NCBI GenBank assembly: GCA_024642065.1
Contig: JAHEBW010000045.1
Span: 214,786 to 278,785 of the forward strand
Source of the DNA: Polynucleobacter sp.
GTDB lineage: Bacteria; Pseudomonadota; Gammaproteobacteria; Burkholderiales; Burkholderiaceae
DNA: 64,000 nucleotides
Reading direction: 5' to 3'
Shown: positions 36,738 to 46,653 of the stretch, piece by piece
How positions within the stretch are numbered: the first letter of the stretch is position 1
Layout of the letters: the number at the start of each line of letters is the position of its first letter
Notes under the pieces: generated by a model
Database searches by the model: none
Told to the model about the DNA's origin: nothing
The model's input: the letters and a program-made list of their open reading frames with translations, nothing else
Position numbers and translations under genes: made by a program

Positions 36738-37824
36738 TAACAGCCAGTCTTGCTGACCGAATAGCCTCTTTAATTAAGTCGCCGCCCTTGGCTCCACTCG
36801 AAGTCACTGCAGCAGCAATCTGACCGACATCAACCTGACGCGCAGTTACATAAGCTGCAGATAACTGATCCGTTTGATAACCAAGCACTTTGAGCACAGA
36901 CATGAGTTCGGTAAAACGATCTGGCTTTCTCCAAACGTCAACACGATCTAATAGATCCAACACATCTATCGAGCTTAGCTTTGTACCTTTGAGGGCTTGG
37001 ACCAAATCACTAGCTAATACTGCGTAGTCTTTACACTCACTTGGAATACCCCATTGAGTTGCCCAATCTTTAATTAATTCGCTCTTCAGTGAGGCTAACA
37101 AAACTGCGCATCTTTGAGAAATATTTAACTTTTGTTGAGCAGCTATATCTAGGTTTTTTAAAACTGATGTGACGCCCAAAAGTTCAGCAGGGAAAAACTG
37201 CTCAAAAACTTGGCAAGACTCAAGAACATGAAACATCTTAGAAGGTTGCTCAGACATCAAACCTTTTGAAAACTCTTGCCAAACTCTTTCTTTAACTAAA
37301 GCTTTTAGTTCTCCACTAGTTCCCATGCCCTGCAAAAGCGTCATTGTTTCTGGGGCAACTGTGAACCCTGGAAAGCGTGCAGCAAATCTTGCAACCCTTA
37401 GAAGCCGAACTGGATCCTCAGAGAACGCAGGTCCGATATGTCGCAATACTTTTTGCTCAATATCTCTCACGCCACCATAAGGATCAATGATTGGCCCAAT
37501 CACTTTGCCATCTTGAGAAATTTCTTGAGCCATAGCATTGACGGTTAGATCTCGCCTCTCAAGATCCTGCTCCAGCGTTACATCTGGATTAGCATGAAAA
37601 GTAAACCCTTTATAACCAGGCGCCACCTTACGTTCTGTTCTAGCTAATGCATATTCTTGATTGGTGTCTGGATGCAAAAAAACAGGAAAGTCTTGCCCAA
37701 CAGGTTTAAAACCTTTTTTGATCATTTCTTCAGGGCTGGAGCCAACCACAACATAATCAACATCCTTCACCGGTAAACCCAGCAACTGATCTCGAATAGC
37801 TCCGCCAACTACATAAATTTTCAC
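36724..37824 (-). CDS. cca: CCA tRNA nucleotidyltransferase, HD domain lost
   Basis: 366 residues. The nucleotidyltransferase head is intact: GGAIRDQLLG, catalytic DVD in VKDVDYVVVG, ARTERK and RRDLTVNAMA. It adds or repairs the 3' CCA of tRNAs. E. coli-type enzymes (about 412 residues) carry a C-terminal HD phosphohydrolase with CHDLGK; here that stretch is shortened and the His-Asp motif is absent. So the phosphatase/2',3'-cyclic phosphodiesterase activities are probably gone. GTG start overlapping the NDUFA9-like stop (GTGA). Confidence 0.92.
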   Translation of the reverse strand: MKIYVVGGAIRDQLLGLPVKDVDYVVVGSSPEEMIKKGFKPVGQDFPVFLHPDTNQEYALARTERKVAPGYKGFTFHANPDVTLEQDLERRDLTVNAMAQEISQDGKVIGPIIDPYGGVRDIEQKVLRHIGPAFSEDPVRLLRVARFAARFPGFTVAPETMTLLQGMGTSGELKALVKERVWQEFSKGLMSEQPSKMFHVLESCQVFEQFFPAELLGVTSVLKNLDIAAQQKLNISQRCAVLLASLKSELIKDWATQWGIPSECKDYAVLASDLVQALKGTKLSSIDVLDLLDRVDVWRKPDRFTELMSVLKVLGYQTDQLSAAYVTARQVDVGQIAAAVTSSGAKGGDLIKEAIRSARLAVIKEL

Positions 37825-38735
37825 TTCAGCAAAACTTCCAATGGTTGAGGCGTCATACCAAAATCTTTCTCTAATGGGTTTTGAGCGCCAGACGTCAAAA
37901 CACTATCAATCTTCATAGAGGCTATATTGTCTCGTGACATAACTGTGGGGCCAGGCATGAACTCTAATAACCAAGCTTGTAAATAACCCAAAGCTGCTGG
38001 AATCGGAATAATCGGTCTACTACAGCCAGCTTTTGCACCAGCAAATCTAACTAAATCAGCCAAGGTGTAAACCTTAAGACCCACTAAATCATAGGCATGC
38101 CCAATCGTTTGGGGCATCTTAATGGCTTTTACAAATGCATTAGCCACATCAGAAACATACACAGGCTGAAATCGAACGCTAGCTCCAGCTAAAGGCATCA
38201 CTGGCGCAAATCGCTGCAAGGATGCAAATAAATTGATGAAGCTATCGTCTTCCCCAAAAACAACTGAGGGGCGAAATATCGTCCAGTCCAAATGACTTTG
38301 CTTAACTAAAGCCTCACCATCACCCTTGCTGCGCTGATACATTGATGGGCCACCTGAATCAGCGCCTAAGGCGCTCATATGCAGGTATCTCTTAACGCCA
38401 CTCTTTTCCATGGCTGCAATGATTTTTTTTGGCAACTCTACATGTGCTTTTGCAAAATTTTTACCATATGGCGCTGCGGGTTTGTCGTGCAAGATGCCAA
38501 CCAAATTAATCACAACATCGTCAGGAGATAATTTTGCGCAGAGCTGATTAAGAATATCTTGGTTATGAATATCCGCCTCAATGATTTGCGCCTGAGGCAA
38601 AACCCATAAATCTTTTGCATAAGCAAATCGACGAGTAGGGATAATGATTTTGTGCCCTAAGCTTGCAAGCTTTGAGGCAATTTGTTGACCAATAAATCCA
38701 CTGCCACCAATTATTAAAACTTTAGACTGCTTCAT
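37821..38735 (-). CDS. NDUFA9-like NAD(P)-binding protein
   Basis: 304 residues of an atypical short-chain dehydrogenase: GGSGFIGQQIASKL at the N-terminus, INLVGILHD, HMSALGAD and a tyrosine in YQRSKGDGEALV. This group includes the complex I accessory subunit NDUFA9 but bacterial members may bind quinones or act in other roles. It shares one base with the transglycosylase stop (TAATG) and four with cca. Confidence 0.85.
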   Translation of the reverse strand: MKQSKVLIIGGSGFIGQQIASKLASLGHKIIIPTRRFAYAKDLWVLPQAQIIEADIHNQDILNQLCAKLSPDDVVINLVGILHDKPAAPYGKNFAKAHVELPKKIIAAMEKSGVKRYLHMSALGADSGGPSMYQRSKGDGEALVKQSHLDWTIFRPSVVFGEDDSFINLFASLQRFAPVMPLAGASVRFQPVYVSDVANAFVKAIKMPQTIGHAYDLVGLKVYTLADLVRFAGAKAGCSRPIIPIPAALGYLQAWLLEFMPGPTVMSRDNIASMKIDSVLTSGAQNPLEKDFGMTPQPLEVLLK

Positions 38736-40708
38736 TATGGTAACTCCGAGAGCACTGACGTTTTAGGAGATACCGTTCCCAATCTCTGTTTGAGGGAAGG
38801 CGTCTTTGAGCTGGCAAGCGCACTGTAGTAGTTAGCATTGCTTAATACATTTTTTACATAGCCCCGGGTTTCATTAAAGGGAATAGTTTCAGCAAAAATT
38901 GCACCTTCAACAGTTCTTGGTAATTTTTCACGCCATAATTTTGGCCTTCCTGGGCCTGCGTTATAGGCTGCGGAAGCTAGGGCCCACGAGCCATCCAAAT
39001 CCTGCAAAACCATATTTAAGTAATTACTACCCAAGGTCAAGTTGGTGTTCATATCACTCAATTGGCTTGGCTTAAAGCCATCCATACCAATTTTCTTGGC
39101 AACATACTTAGCAGTCGATGGCATCACTTGCATCAACCCAGATGCGCCCACATGAGATCTTGCGTTCATGATAAATCTGGATTCTTGACGGATCAATCCG
39201 TAAGCCCAGCTCGTATCCAAACCTATTGATTGAGCGATGGGGCTCAAAGCCTCTCGATAGGGGGTTGGATAACGCAAACTAAAATCATGTTCTGATTTCG
39301 TTCTATCGGCGGTGTTCACTGCTCGATCATATAAACCAATACGCTTTGCATGTTCAGCAACCGCAATTAGCTGTTGGTCAGTTAATCCTCGCAAAGCCCA
39401 ATTCCACTCTCGATTACCTTCAAATCGTAATCCCATGTCATAGAACCGTACAGCTCTTGCAAACGATTTTTGAGAGGCCATTTGCTTTACCAACGCTTCA
39501 TCTGGAGCGACTTTTTTTGGAACATATATTTTCATTCCAAGATCTTCTCTTGCTAACTGGCCGTAGAAATTAAATTGGTCAATGAGTGCTTGCATCGTTT
39601 CTTTAGAGAGAGACTCATCACCTAACTCTTTTTGTGCTCGACCATACCAATAGGTCCAGGCAGGGTCACGTTTTCGGATCGCTGGCGACATATTTTCAAT
39701 AGACTCTTTCACCAACTTCCAATCACCTTCACGCAAAGCCGTTCTAACTTTCCACTCTTGCGACTCTGCTGACAACAACTTGTGATGACCTGCCTCATGC
39801 TGAAGGCGATAGGCTTTAATTGCTTGACGATCTAATTTCTTTGCCAAGAATTGGCCAATGACACCCCAAGCTGCAGCCGTATTTTCACGGCCGGTACGCC
39901 ATTCTTTCTTTTCAAAATCTCTAAAAGCTTGTGCTGGATCAACCCTAGCCTTCTTCACAATATCTGCAATAGGATCTTCGCCACCGGTTCGCTTAGCCAA
40001 AGTTTCGTAATTGTTCTCAAGAGCAATTCTTCCGATAGCCAGCGCCTCGTACTTAGTTAAACCACCCGCTCTCTGCAGACTTTGCACAAGCTCTGGACAA
40101 GCCTCTCCAAAATATTGCGGATCCAACAAGATGCCCTTTGCTTCTGAACCCAATATTTTTGGATCTTCCCCTTTGGCCATTCTTGACTGCAATGCATAGC
40201 ATTTCACTTGAGTGTCATCATCTAACTGAAATTGAGCATACTCACGATCAAAGTTTGTCCAATCTTGTCGCTTACCGAGAACAAGTAAGTAGTCATTACG
40301 CAATCTGTCAGCAATTGCGGTGCCTGCGTAAGTTTTTAAGAAATTATTTGCGGCCGCATCAGCAGCGGTATCTGAGCGAGCCTGCATTCCCTTATCGAAA
40401 AGCTGAGGCTTAATTTGAAAATATGAAACGTAGTCAGCAAGATCATGCTTATTTAATTGCGCCGCTAAAGTATTTGCTTTAGCAATATCATTGACTTTGG
40501 CAGCCTCACGAAGCTCTACGAATTTCTGATCTTCTTTGCTTAAATCTTTATTACTCTCAGATTTTTTGGCTGTTTTTGATGATGCTTGATTACTTGATTT
40601 GGTCTTGGCCTCAACGGTCAATGACACAAGGACTGCGCTGAGCGCTAGGCCTGCAATTAATTTATTTACTAGTTTCATGTTTTTTCGATGTAGCATAGAC
40701 CTAATCAT
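38735..40708 (-). CDS. slt: Lytic murein transglycosylase (Slt70-like)
   Basis: 657 residues with an N-terminal signal or anchor, a long helical U-shaped domain (about 60-480) and a C-terminal goose-lysozyme domain with the catalytic Glu in RQESRFIMNARSHVGASGLMQ-like sequence near residue 510, followed by YNAGPGRPKLW. It cleaves peptidoglycan glycosidic bonds with 1,6-anhydro formation. The start at 40708 has AAGG upstream; ATGs at 40696 and 40678 give shorter signals and are possible. It is divergent from the cycloligase gene with 29 bases between. Confidence 0.92.
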   Translation of the reverse strand: MIRSMLHRKNMKLVNKLIAGLALSAVLVSLTVEAKTKSSNQASSKTAKKSESNKDLSKEDQKFVELREAAKVNDIAKANTLAAQLNKHDLADYVSYFQIKPQLFDKGMQARSDTAADAAANNFLKTYAGTAIADRLRNDYLLVLGKRQDWTNFDREYAQFQLDDDTQVKCYALQSRMAKGEDPKILGSEAKGILLDPQYFGEACPELVQSLQRAGGLTKYEALAIGRIALENNYETLAKRTGGEDPIADIVKKARVDPAQAFRDFEKKEWRTGRENTAAAWGVIGQFLAKKLDRQAIKAYRLQHEAGHHKLLSAESQEWKVRTALREGDWKLVKESIENMSPAIRKRDPAWTYWYGRAQKELGDESLSKETMQALIDQFNFYGQLAREDLGMKIYVPKKVAPDEALVKQMASQKSFARAVRFYDMGLRFEGNREWNWALRGLTDQQLIAVAEHAKRIGLYDRAVNTADRTKSEHDFSLRYPTPYREALSPIAQSIGLDTSWAYGLIRQESRFIMNARSHVGASGLMQVMPSTAKYVAKKIGMDGFKPSQLSDMNTNLTLGSNYLNMVLQDLDGSWALASAAYNAGPGRPKLWREKLPRTVEGAIFAETIPFNETRGYVKNVLSNANYYSALASSKTPSLKQRLGTVSPKTSVLSELP

Positions 40709-40737
40709 GCCTTATTTTTTCATTTTTTGAGCAGCTC

Positions 40738-41307
40738 GTGACAACTTTAAATTCTCTTCGCCAAGACTTATTACAAAAAAGATTAGATCTTCACAAAGAT
40801 CTTGAAATCAGGGATGCGCTCGAAAAAAGCTTAATTAAGTATCTTGATCAATTTGACCAAGGTTGTTTGGCAATTTACTGGCCGATAAACAGTGAATTTG
40901 ACCCAAGGCCCCTAGCCCTCAACTGGGCACGGCAACACCCTACCAAGAAGCTAGCGCTTCCGATTGTGAAGATTAATCAACCATTGATTTTTGAAGAGTG
41001 GCAGGACGGCGATAAGCTTGAGAAAGGCCCTCAAGGGATTCCACAGCCAATTCTGAGGACCAATAGCTCAGAAGGCATTCAACCAAATATCATTCTTCTA
41101 CCTTGCTTAGGATGGTCTTCTCAAAATGGTCATTTTTGGAGGTTGGGCTATGGCGGCGGTTATTACGACAGAACTTTAGAGTCGTACCGCACAAATGGTC
41201 TTGCTGTTAAGGCTGTAGGAGTCGCTTATGGCGCCCTAGAAGTAAAAGAGGACGCATGGCGTCCTCAGTCTCACGATCAAGCTCTTGATGAGCTTATTTG
41301 CGCTTAG
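40738..41307 (+). CDS. ygfA: 5-formyltetrahydrofolate cyclo-ligase
   Basis: 189 residues with a GTG start. It converts 5-formyl-THF to methenyl-THF. Family signs: YWPINSEFDPRPLAL, LPIVK, LLPCLGW and RLGYGGGYYDR. It is one base from the stop of metF, another folate gene, on the opposite strand. An internal 7-bp hairpin (AGCTCAA/TTGAGCT) spans the junction and might serve as a weak bidirectional terminator. Confidence 0.93.
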   Translation: MTTLNSLRQDLLQKRLDLHKDLEIRDALEKSLIKYLDQFDQGCLAIYWPINSEFDPRPLALNWARQHPTKKLALPIVKINQPLIFEEWQDGDKLEKGPQGIPQPILRTNSSEGIQPNIILLPCLGWSSQNGHFWRLGYGGGYYDRTLESYRTNGLAVKAVGVAYGALEVKEDAWRPQSHDQALDELICA

Positions 41308-41308
41308 C

Positions 41309-42136
41309 TCAAATCAAATTGAGCTCTTTAGCAATTGTTAAAGTTGGCTCTGCTTGATTTAGGCTATAAAAATGCAAGCCTGGTGCTCCAGCCACCATCA
41401 ACTGATCACATAAATCAGTCACAACATCTAAACCAAATGCTTTGATTGAAGCTGTGTCATCACCAAACGATTGAAGTCTCAAGCGAATCCAACGTGGAAT
41501 TTCAGCGCCACAAGCATCTGAGAAACGTAACAATTGGGTGCTATTTGTAATCGGCATGATGCCGGGAACGATTGGTTGATCAACACCCAACTTAGCCGCT
41601 TCATCAACAAATTTAAAGTACGCATCGCTATTAAAGAAATACTGAGTGATCGCAGAATCTGCCCCAGCCTTCATTTTGTTAGCAAAGCGTTGCACATCGT
41701 CAGCCATTGATTTCGCTTGCGGATGCATCTCTGGATAAGCAGCTACCTCAATATGAAAATGGCTATCCGTCTCAGATCGAATGAAGCGCACTAATTCATC
41801 AGCATGATGGAATTCGCCGTACTGACCCATACCTGATGGCAAGTCGCCTCTTAACGCAACGATCCGCTGAATACCAAGCGCCTTGTACTGCGCTAACAAT
41901 TCACTAATTTTTTCTTTTGAACTACCCACACAAGAAAGATGAGGCGCAGCTTGTTGGCCAGCCTCATGTATTTCTTTAACAGCAGAAAAAGTGCCGTCCT
42001 GGGTTGATCCACCTGCTCCAAAAGTAACAGAGAAAAATGTTGGCTTGAGCGCTGTTGCAAGTTGCTCACGCACCGTGCGCAACTTAGCAGCTCCTTCCGC
42101 TGTTTTTGACGGGAAAAACTCAACGCTCAATTCCAT
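41309..42136 (-). CDS. metF: Methylenetetrahydrofolate reductase
   Basis: 275 residues of the FAD/NADH enzyme making 5-methyl-THF for MetH. Motifs: VEFFPSKTAEG near the start, FFSVTFGAGGSTQDGT, LRGDLPSG, ITQYFFN and PGIMPI. It lies 29 bases downstream of ahcY on the same strand and is probably under the same SAH riboswitch. Confidence 0.96.
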   Translation of the reverse strand: MELSVEFFPSKTAEGAAKLRTVREQLATALKPTFFSVTFGAGGSTQDGTFSAVKEIHEAGQQAAPHLSCVGSSKEKISELLAQYKALGIQRIVALRGDLPSGMGQYGEFHHADELVRFIRSETDSHFHIEVAAYPEMHPQAKSMADDVQRFANKMKAGADSAITQYFFNSDAYFKFVDEAAKLGVDQPIVPGIMPITNSTQLLRFSDACGAEIPRWIRLRLQSFGDDTASIKAFGLDVVTDLCDQLMVAGAPGLHFYSLNQAEPTLTIAKELNLI

Positions 42137-42165
42137 CTAATTTCTTTCTCTATTAATTCAGGATC

Positions 42166-43605
42166 TTAATAACGATATGTTTCAGGCTTGTAAGGGCCTT
42201 CTTTTTTCACGTTGATGTAATTGGCTTGTTGATCGCTTAGTTCTGTTAATTGAGCGTTCAATTTCTTCAATTGCAAACGTGCCACTTTCTCGTCCAAGTG
42301 CTTAGGCAATGTGTAAACGCCGACTGGATATTTATTTGTATCAGCAGTTGTCCACAATTCGATCTGTGCAATTGTTTGGTTAGCAAATGAAGAGCTCATC
42401 ACATAAGATGGGTGACCAGTGCCGCAACCTAAGTTCACCAAGCGGCCTTTTGCCAAAATGATGATGCGCTTTTCTGGTTGGCCATTGCTAGCTGGGAAAA
42501 TAACGTGATCAACTTGTGGCTTGATTTCTTCCCACTTGTACTTCTCAACGCCAGCAATATCAATCTCATTGTCAAAGTGGCCAATGTTACAAACAATCGC
42601 CTGATCTTTCATCTTAGCCATGTGATCATGAGTAATCACGTGATAGTTACCTGTTGCTGTAACAAAAATGTCTGCTTTATCAGCAGCGTAGTCCATAGTT
42701 ACAACACGGTAACCTTCCATAGCCGCCTGTAAAGCACAAATTGGATCAACTTCAGTTACCCAAACCTGTGCAGATAAAGCGCGTAGAGCTTGTGCTGAAC
42801 CTTTACCCACATCGCCGTAACCTGCAACAACAGCCACTTTGCCTGCAACCATTACATCTGTTGCGCGCTTGATACCGTCAACCAATGATTCGCGGCAACC
42901 ATACAAGTTATCAAACTTGCTCTTAGTTACTGAGTCATTCACGTTAATCGCTGGGAACTTCAACTCGCCTTTAGCGTGCATTTGATACAAACGATGCACA
43001 CCAGTAGTTGTTTCTTCTGTAACGCCCTTAACTTTTTCTAAGCGTACTGAATACCATGTTGGATCAACTTTTAGTTTTGATTTGATTGATGCAAATAGAA
43101 CTGTTTCTTCTTCGCTAGTTGGGTGGTTCAAAACTGATAAATCTTTTTCAGCTTTTGTTCCCAAATGTAACAACATTGTTGCATCACCACCGTCATCCAA
43201 AATCATATTGGAGAAGCCACCATCTTGCCATTCGAAAATGCGGTGCGTGAATTCCCAATATTGCTCCAAGGTCTCACCTTTGATCGCAAACACAGGTGTA
43301 CCATTTGCAGCAATCGCTGCAGCTGCATGGTCTTGTGTTGAGAAAATATTGCATGATGCCCAGCGCACTTCTGCACCAAGCGCTTCTAATGTTTCAATCA
43401 ATACAGCTGTTTGAATAGTCATGTGCAAAGAACCAGTAATACGTGCACCACGTAATGGCTGGCTTGCAGCAAACTCTTCACGAATTGCCATCAAACCTGG
43501 CATTTCTGTTTCAGCAATAGCGATTTCTTTGCGTCCCCAAGCTGATAATGAAATGTCAGCAATAGCGCAATCTTTAAGAATATCTAAATCATTCGGTTTG
43601 TTCAT
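42166..43605 (-). CDS. ahcY: Adenosylhomocysteinase
   Basis: 479 residues. It hydrolyses S-adenosylhomocysteine to adenosine and homocysteine with bound NAD. Conserved points are [36 protein letters not shown] (NAD loop) and the C-terminal [13 protein letters not shown]. Preceded by an SAH riboswitch with a terminator platform (43642-43757), so it is expected to turn on when SAH builds up. Followed by metF. Confidence 0.98.
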   Translation of the reverse strand: MNKPNDLDILKDCAIADISLSAWGRKEIAIAETEMPGLMAIREEFAASQPLRGARITGSLHMTIQTAVLIETLEALGAEVRWASCNIFSTQDHAAAAIAANGTPVFAIKGETLEQYWEFTHRIFEWQDGGFSNMILDDGGDATMLLHLGTKAEKDLSVLNHPTSEEETVLFASIKSKLKVDPTWYSVRLEKVKGVTEETTTGVHRLYQMHAKGELKFPAINVNDSVTKSKFDNLYGCRESLVDGIKRATDVMVAGKVAVVAGYGDVGKGSAQALRALSAQVWVTEVDPICALQAAMEGYRVVTMDYAADKADIFVTATGNYHVITHDHMAKMKDQAIVCNIGHFDNEIDIAGVEKYKWEEIKPQVDHVIFPASNGQPEKRIIILAKGRLVNLGCGTGHPSYVMSSSFANQTIAQIELWTTADTNKYPVGVYTLPKHLDEKVARLQLKKLNAQLTELSDQQANYINVKKEGPYKPETYRY

Positions 43606-43641
43606 TACTACTCCAAGCTAGTAAGGAAGATCTTGGAGAGC

Positions 43642-43685
43642 AAATAAAAAAGCTCGCCAACCAATTCACTTCCAGGTTAGCGAGC
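43642..43685 (-). terminator. Expression-platform terminator of the SAH riboswitch
   Basis: On the minus strand GCTCGCTAACC (43675-43685) pairs with GGTTGGCGAGC (43652-43662), with one opposed T/G position, followed by a T-rich tail (TTTTTTATTT, 43642-43651). Its 5' arm shares GCTC with the 3' strand of the aptamer stem (43682-43685), so the two folds are mutually exclusive: ligand-bound aptamer should prevent termination. Confidence 0.85.
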
Positions 43686-43757
43686 GTCGTTGCTAAAGGC
43701 TGTAAAGCCCCCTCTAAGCCTAGGGTGTCAGAACTCAGACACCTCGCAACGCTCCTT
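43682..43757 (-). ncRNA. S-adenosylhomocysteine (SAH) riboswitch aptamer
   Basis: Minus-strand RNA begins AAGGAGCGTTGC (43746-43757) and ends GCAACGACGCTC (43682-43693), forming P1 with an internal bulge. P2 is GGTGTC/GACACC. The core CCCTAGGCTTAG matches the conserved SAH-element core, and AGGCT can pair with AGCCT further on as the pseudoknot. It sits directly before ahcY, the usual SAH-switch target. The call is from memory of the consensus, not a covariance search. Confidence 0.93.
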
Positions 43758-43772
43758 AGAGATTTCGAAAAA

Positions 43773-44939
43773 TTATAAACCAGCAGCGGCTCTTAATGCT
43801 GCAGCCTTATCTCTTGCTTCCCATGTGAACTCTGGCTCTTCACGACCAAAGTGACCATAGGCAGCTGTTTTACGATAAATTGGGCGAAGAAGATTTAACA
43901 TCTTTACGATACCCTTTGGTCTTAAATCAAAGTGAGTACGCACTAACTCTGCAATCTTCTCATCTGAAACCTTGCCGGTGCCAAACGTGCTGACCATCAC
44001 TGAAGTTGGCTGAGCTACACCAATCGCATATGAAATTTGCACCAAACACTTGCTTGCCAAACCAGCAGCCACAATATTTTTAGCAACGTAACGACCTGCA
44101 TAAGCAGCTGAGCGGTCAACCTTTGAAGGGTCCTTGCCAGAGAAAGCGCCACCACCGTGAGGAGCTGCACCACCATAGGTATCCACAATAATTTTGCGAC
44201 CAGTTAAACCACAATCACCTTGTGGGCCGCCAATAACAAAACGACCTGTTGGGTTCACCAAGTACTTAATTTCACCTTTGATTAATTCTTTAGGCAAAAC
44301 CGGTTTGATAATTTCTTCGATCACAGCTTCACGTAGTTTTTCTAAAGAAATATCAGGGGAATGCTGTGTTGATAAAACGATTGTGTCGATTGAGTCAGGT
44401 TTGCCATCTACATAACGCAAAGTCACTTGTGATTTTGCATCTGGGCGCAACCAGTTCAAACGGCCATCACGACGCAAGTCTGCTTGGCGCTCGACCAAAC
44501 GATGTGACAAGTGAATCGGCAAAGGCATTAATTCTGGAGTCTCATCAACAGCATATCCAAACATCAAGCCTTGATCGCCAGCACCTTGATCTAGACCATC
44601 ATCATGGGCTTTATCAACGCCTTGAGCAATATCAGGACTTTGCTTGTCATAAGCCACCAAGACAGCGCAACCCTTGTAATCAATGCCGTAGTCAGTGTTG
44701 TCGTAACCAATTTGACGGATAGTGTCACGAGCTACGTTGATGTAATCAACGTTGGCTGTTGTTGTAATTTCACCAGCAAGAACCACCAAGCCTGTGTTGC
44801 ACAGAGTTTCTGCGGCAACGCGTGCTGTTGGGTCTTGAGCCAAAATGGCGTCAAGAATCGCATCAGAAATTTGATCAGATACTTTGTCTGGGTGACCTTC
44901 AGATACAGACTCTGAAGTAAAGAAGTAGTTGTTAGACAT
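43773..44939 (-). CDS. metK: S-adenosylmethionine synthetase
   Basis: 388 residues, normal length. Makes SAM from methionine and ATP. Signatures: [13 protein letters not shown] at the start, [12 protein letters not shown] (about residue 115), [19 protein letters not shown] and [11 protein letters not shown] near the end. AAGGAG lies before the ATG. Preceded by a structured leader described separately and followed by the SAH riboswitch of ahcY. Confidence 0.98.
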   Translation of the reverse strand: MSNNYFFTSESVSEGHPDKVSDQISDAILDAILAQDPTARVAAETLCNTGLVVLAGEITTTANVDYINVARDTIRQIGYDNTDYGIDYKGCAVLVAYDKQSPDIAQGVDKAHDDGLDQGAGDQGLMFGYAVDETPELMPLPIHLSHRLVERQADLRRDGRLNWLRPDAKSQVTLRYVDGKPDSIDTIVLSTQHSPDISLEKLREAVIEEIIKPVLPKELIKGEIKYLVNPTGRFVIGGPQGDCGLTGRKIIVDTYGGAAPHGGGAFSGKDPSKVDRSAAYAGRYVAKNIVAAGLASKCLVQISYAIGVAQPTSVMVSTFGTGKVSDEKIAELVRTHFDLRPKGIVKMLNLLRPIYRKTAAYGHFGREEPEFTWEARDKAAALRAAAGL

Positions 44940-44963
44940 TTGAAGCTCCTTAGTTAAATAACC

Positions 44964-45050
44964 GACAACACGTGCCGAGTATTACCAAGTGCGGCGACGC
45001 TTTAGCGGATAGTTTTAATTCGCCCCGCAAGTTGTCTTAACTCGGCGAAT
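44964..45050 (-). ncRNA. Candidate structured leader of metK (pseudoknot-capable)
   Basis: The minus-strand leader contains GCCGAGT (A, 45040-45046), GACAAC (B, 45031-45036), ACTCGGC (A', 44974-44980) and GTTGTC (B', 44964-44969): perfect complements in the order A-B-A'-B', as in a pseudoknot. A competing hairpin ATTCGCC (45044-45050) / GGCGAAT (45018-45024) with an inner AGTT/AACT helix uses the same bases. B' ends 25 bases before the metK start. It does not look like SAM-I, SAM-II, SAM-V or SAM/SAH sequences that I remember. Confidence 0.5.
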
Positions 45051-45057
45051 ACCCTAA

Positions 45058-45087
45058 ATTCTATAACATTCTCACTTTTAGTGGCAA
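45058..45087 (-). promoter_or_regulatory. Putative sigma70 promoter of metK
   Basis: On the minus strand, TTGCCA (45082-45087) and a -10 within TATAGAAT (45058-45065), with 16-18 bases between, place the transcription start close to 45050. That is right at the first base of the structured leader. Confidence 0.55.
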
Positions 45088-45105
45088 ACCTGTATATTTA
45101 CCCCT

Positions 45106-45981
45106 ATGACAAGCACAAGATTACGCTTTACCAAAATGCACGGCGCCGGCAATGACTTCATTGTTTTAGATGGCATTTCTCAAGATCTTTCAAAGATCAC
45201 TAAAGATCAATGGCAAGCCTTGGCCCACCGTCAATTCGGCATTGGTGCAGATCAGATTCTGTTGGTTGAAAAACCTAGTGTTACGGGCGCAGAATTCCGC
45301 TACAGAATCTTTAACTCCGACGGTAGCGAAGTTGAACAGTGTGGCAATGGCTCACGCTGCTTCGTTAGATTTGTCAGAGAAAAAGGTTTAACCAAAAATA
45401 AAACTGTCAAAGTTCAAGTTGCTCACACCATCCTATCTCTCACCGAGAACGATGATGGTCAAGTAACTGTGAATATGGGGGCGCCCATTTTGTCGACTGA
45501 ATTAGTACCTTTCAATTCTTTAGGACTTGAAAGCAAATCGGATGGTAGTTCAATAATTTATGAACTAAACCTCTCTAACGATTCTGCATGGGTTGGTGCA
45601 GTGTCCATGGGTAACCCACACGCCGTTCAAATTGTTGCGGATGTAGAAACTGCACCGGTTGCAATCCAGGGTCCACAAATTGAAAAGCATCCAGCATTTC
45701 CTAAAAAGGTAAATGCTGGATTTATGCAAATTCAAAATCGCCATGAAATTAAATTACGTGTCTTTGAAAGAGGCTCAGGAGAAACTCTCGCATGCGGCAC
45801 GGGAGCATGTGCGGCGGTAGTTTCCGGCATCCTAAGAGGTCAACTTGACTCTCCCGTCAAAGTCCACACCCGCGGCGGCGACCTCAGCATTGCTTGGGAC
45901 AACAAAACATCTTTAGAGTCGCCAGTCATGATGACTGGCCCTGCGCAGACAGTATTCGAGGGTGAAGTTACCCTCGGTTAA
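45106..45981 (+). CDS. dapF: Diaminopimelate epimerase
   Basis: 291 residues. Interconverts LL- and meso-diaminopimelate for lysine and peptidoglycan. Both catalytic cysteines are present: QCGNGSRCF (about residue 83) and [10 protein letters not shown] (about 235), with [12 protein letters not shown] at the N-terminus. It abuts the end of pyrE with no gap on the opposite strand and is divergent from metK. Confidence 0.97.
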   Translation: MTSTRLRFTKMHGAGNDFIVLDGISQDLSKITKDQWQALAHRQFGIGADQILLVEKPSVTGAEFRYRIFNSDGSEVEQCGNGSRCFVRFVREKGLTKNKTVKVQVAHTILSLTENDDGQVTVNMGAPILSTELVPFNSLGLESKSDGSSIIYELNLSNDSAWVGAVSMGNPHAVQIVADVETAPVAIQGPQIEKHPAFPKKVNAGFMQIQNRHEIKLRVFERGSGETLACGTGACAAVVSGILRGQLDSPVKVHTRGGDLSIAWDNKTSLESPVMMTGPAQTVFEGEVTLG

Positions 45982-46653
45982 TTAAATGCCGTATTGATCT
46001 CGATACGCTTTAACTGCTGGTAAGTACTTTTGCAAATCTGCGCTTTGTCCTGACTCTAAAAAGCTCATCAAGCTTGCCAAATTTGCAATAGATACCACTG
46101 GCATACCAAACTCTTTTTCAACATTCTGAACTGCTGAGCTATCGCCAATTTCAGTGGCTGTACCAGCGCGCTCCATACGGTCAAGAGCTATTAATACTGC
46201 AGCTGGCGTAGCGCCTGCATGGCGAATAATATCCACAGATTCACGAACCGATGTGCCGGCAGAAATAACGTCATCAATAATGACAACGCGACCTTTTAAT
46301 GGGGCGCCCACCAATGTGCCACCCTCACCATGATCTTTTGCCTCTTTACGATTAAAGCAAAAAGGAACTGGTCGACCCATGCCAGCCAATGCCACAGCTG
46401 TGGTTGCAGCCAAAGTAATGCCTTTATATGCTGGGCCAAATAACATATCGAACTCAACACCTGAGTTGATCAGAGCTTTTGCGTAGAATTCTCCTAATGC
46501 TTTTAATAAGGCGCCATCATTAAAGCCGCCCGCATTAAAAAAGTAAGGTGATAATCGTCCTGCTTTTGTTTTAAATTCGCCAAAAGATAAAACTTTGGCA
46601 TCTAAAGCAAAATGGATAAAGTCGTTTTTAAAGTTTTCTTGATTGGAAGTCAT
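45982..46653 (-). CDS. pyrE: Orotate phosphoribosyltransferase
   Basis: 223 residues from the ATG at 46653 (MTSNQENFK). Earlier in-frame codons extend into xth and add no family sequence. PRPP-binding segment [13 protein letters not shown] near residue 137, [13 protein letters not shown] loop near 117. Makes OMP in pyrimidine synthesis. Divergent from xth with seven bases between start codons and no obvious ribosome site. Confidence 0.95.
   Translation of the reverse strand: MTSNQENFKNDFIHFALDAKVLSFGEFKTKAGRLSPYFFNAGGFNDGALLKALGEFYAKALINSGVEFDMLFGPAYKGITLAATTAVALAGMGRPVPFCFNRKEAKDHGEGGTLVGAPLKGRVVIIDDVISAGTSVRESVDIIRHAGATPAAVLIALDRMERAGTATEIGDSSAVQNVEKEFGMPVVSIANLASLMSFLESGQSADLQKYLPAVKAYRDQYGI

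Noticed and set aside
44940..45060. Known SAM riboswitch before metK
   Set aside because: I could not fit the leader to SAM-I, SAM-II, SAM-III, SAM-V or SAM/SAH consensus features as I remember them; kept only as an unassigned structured leader.
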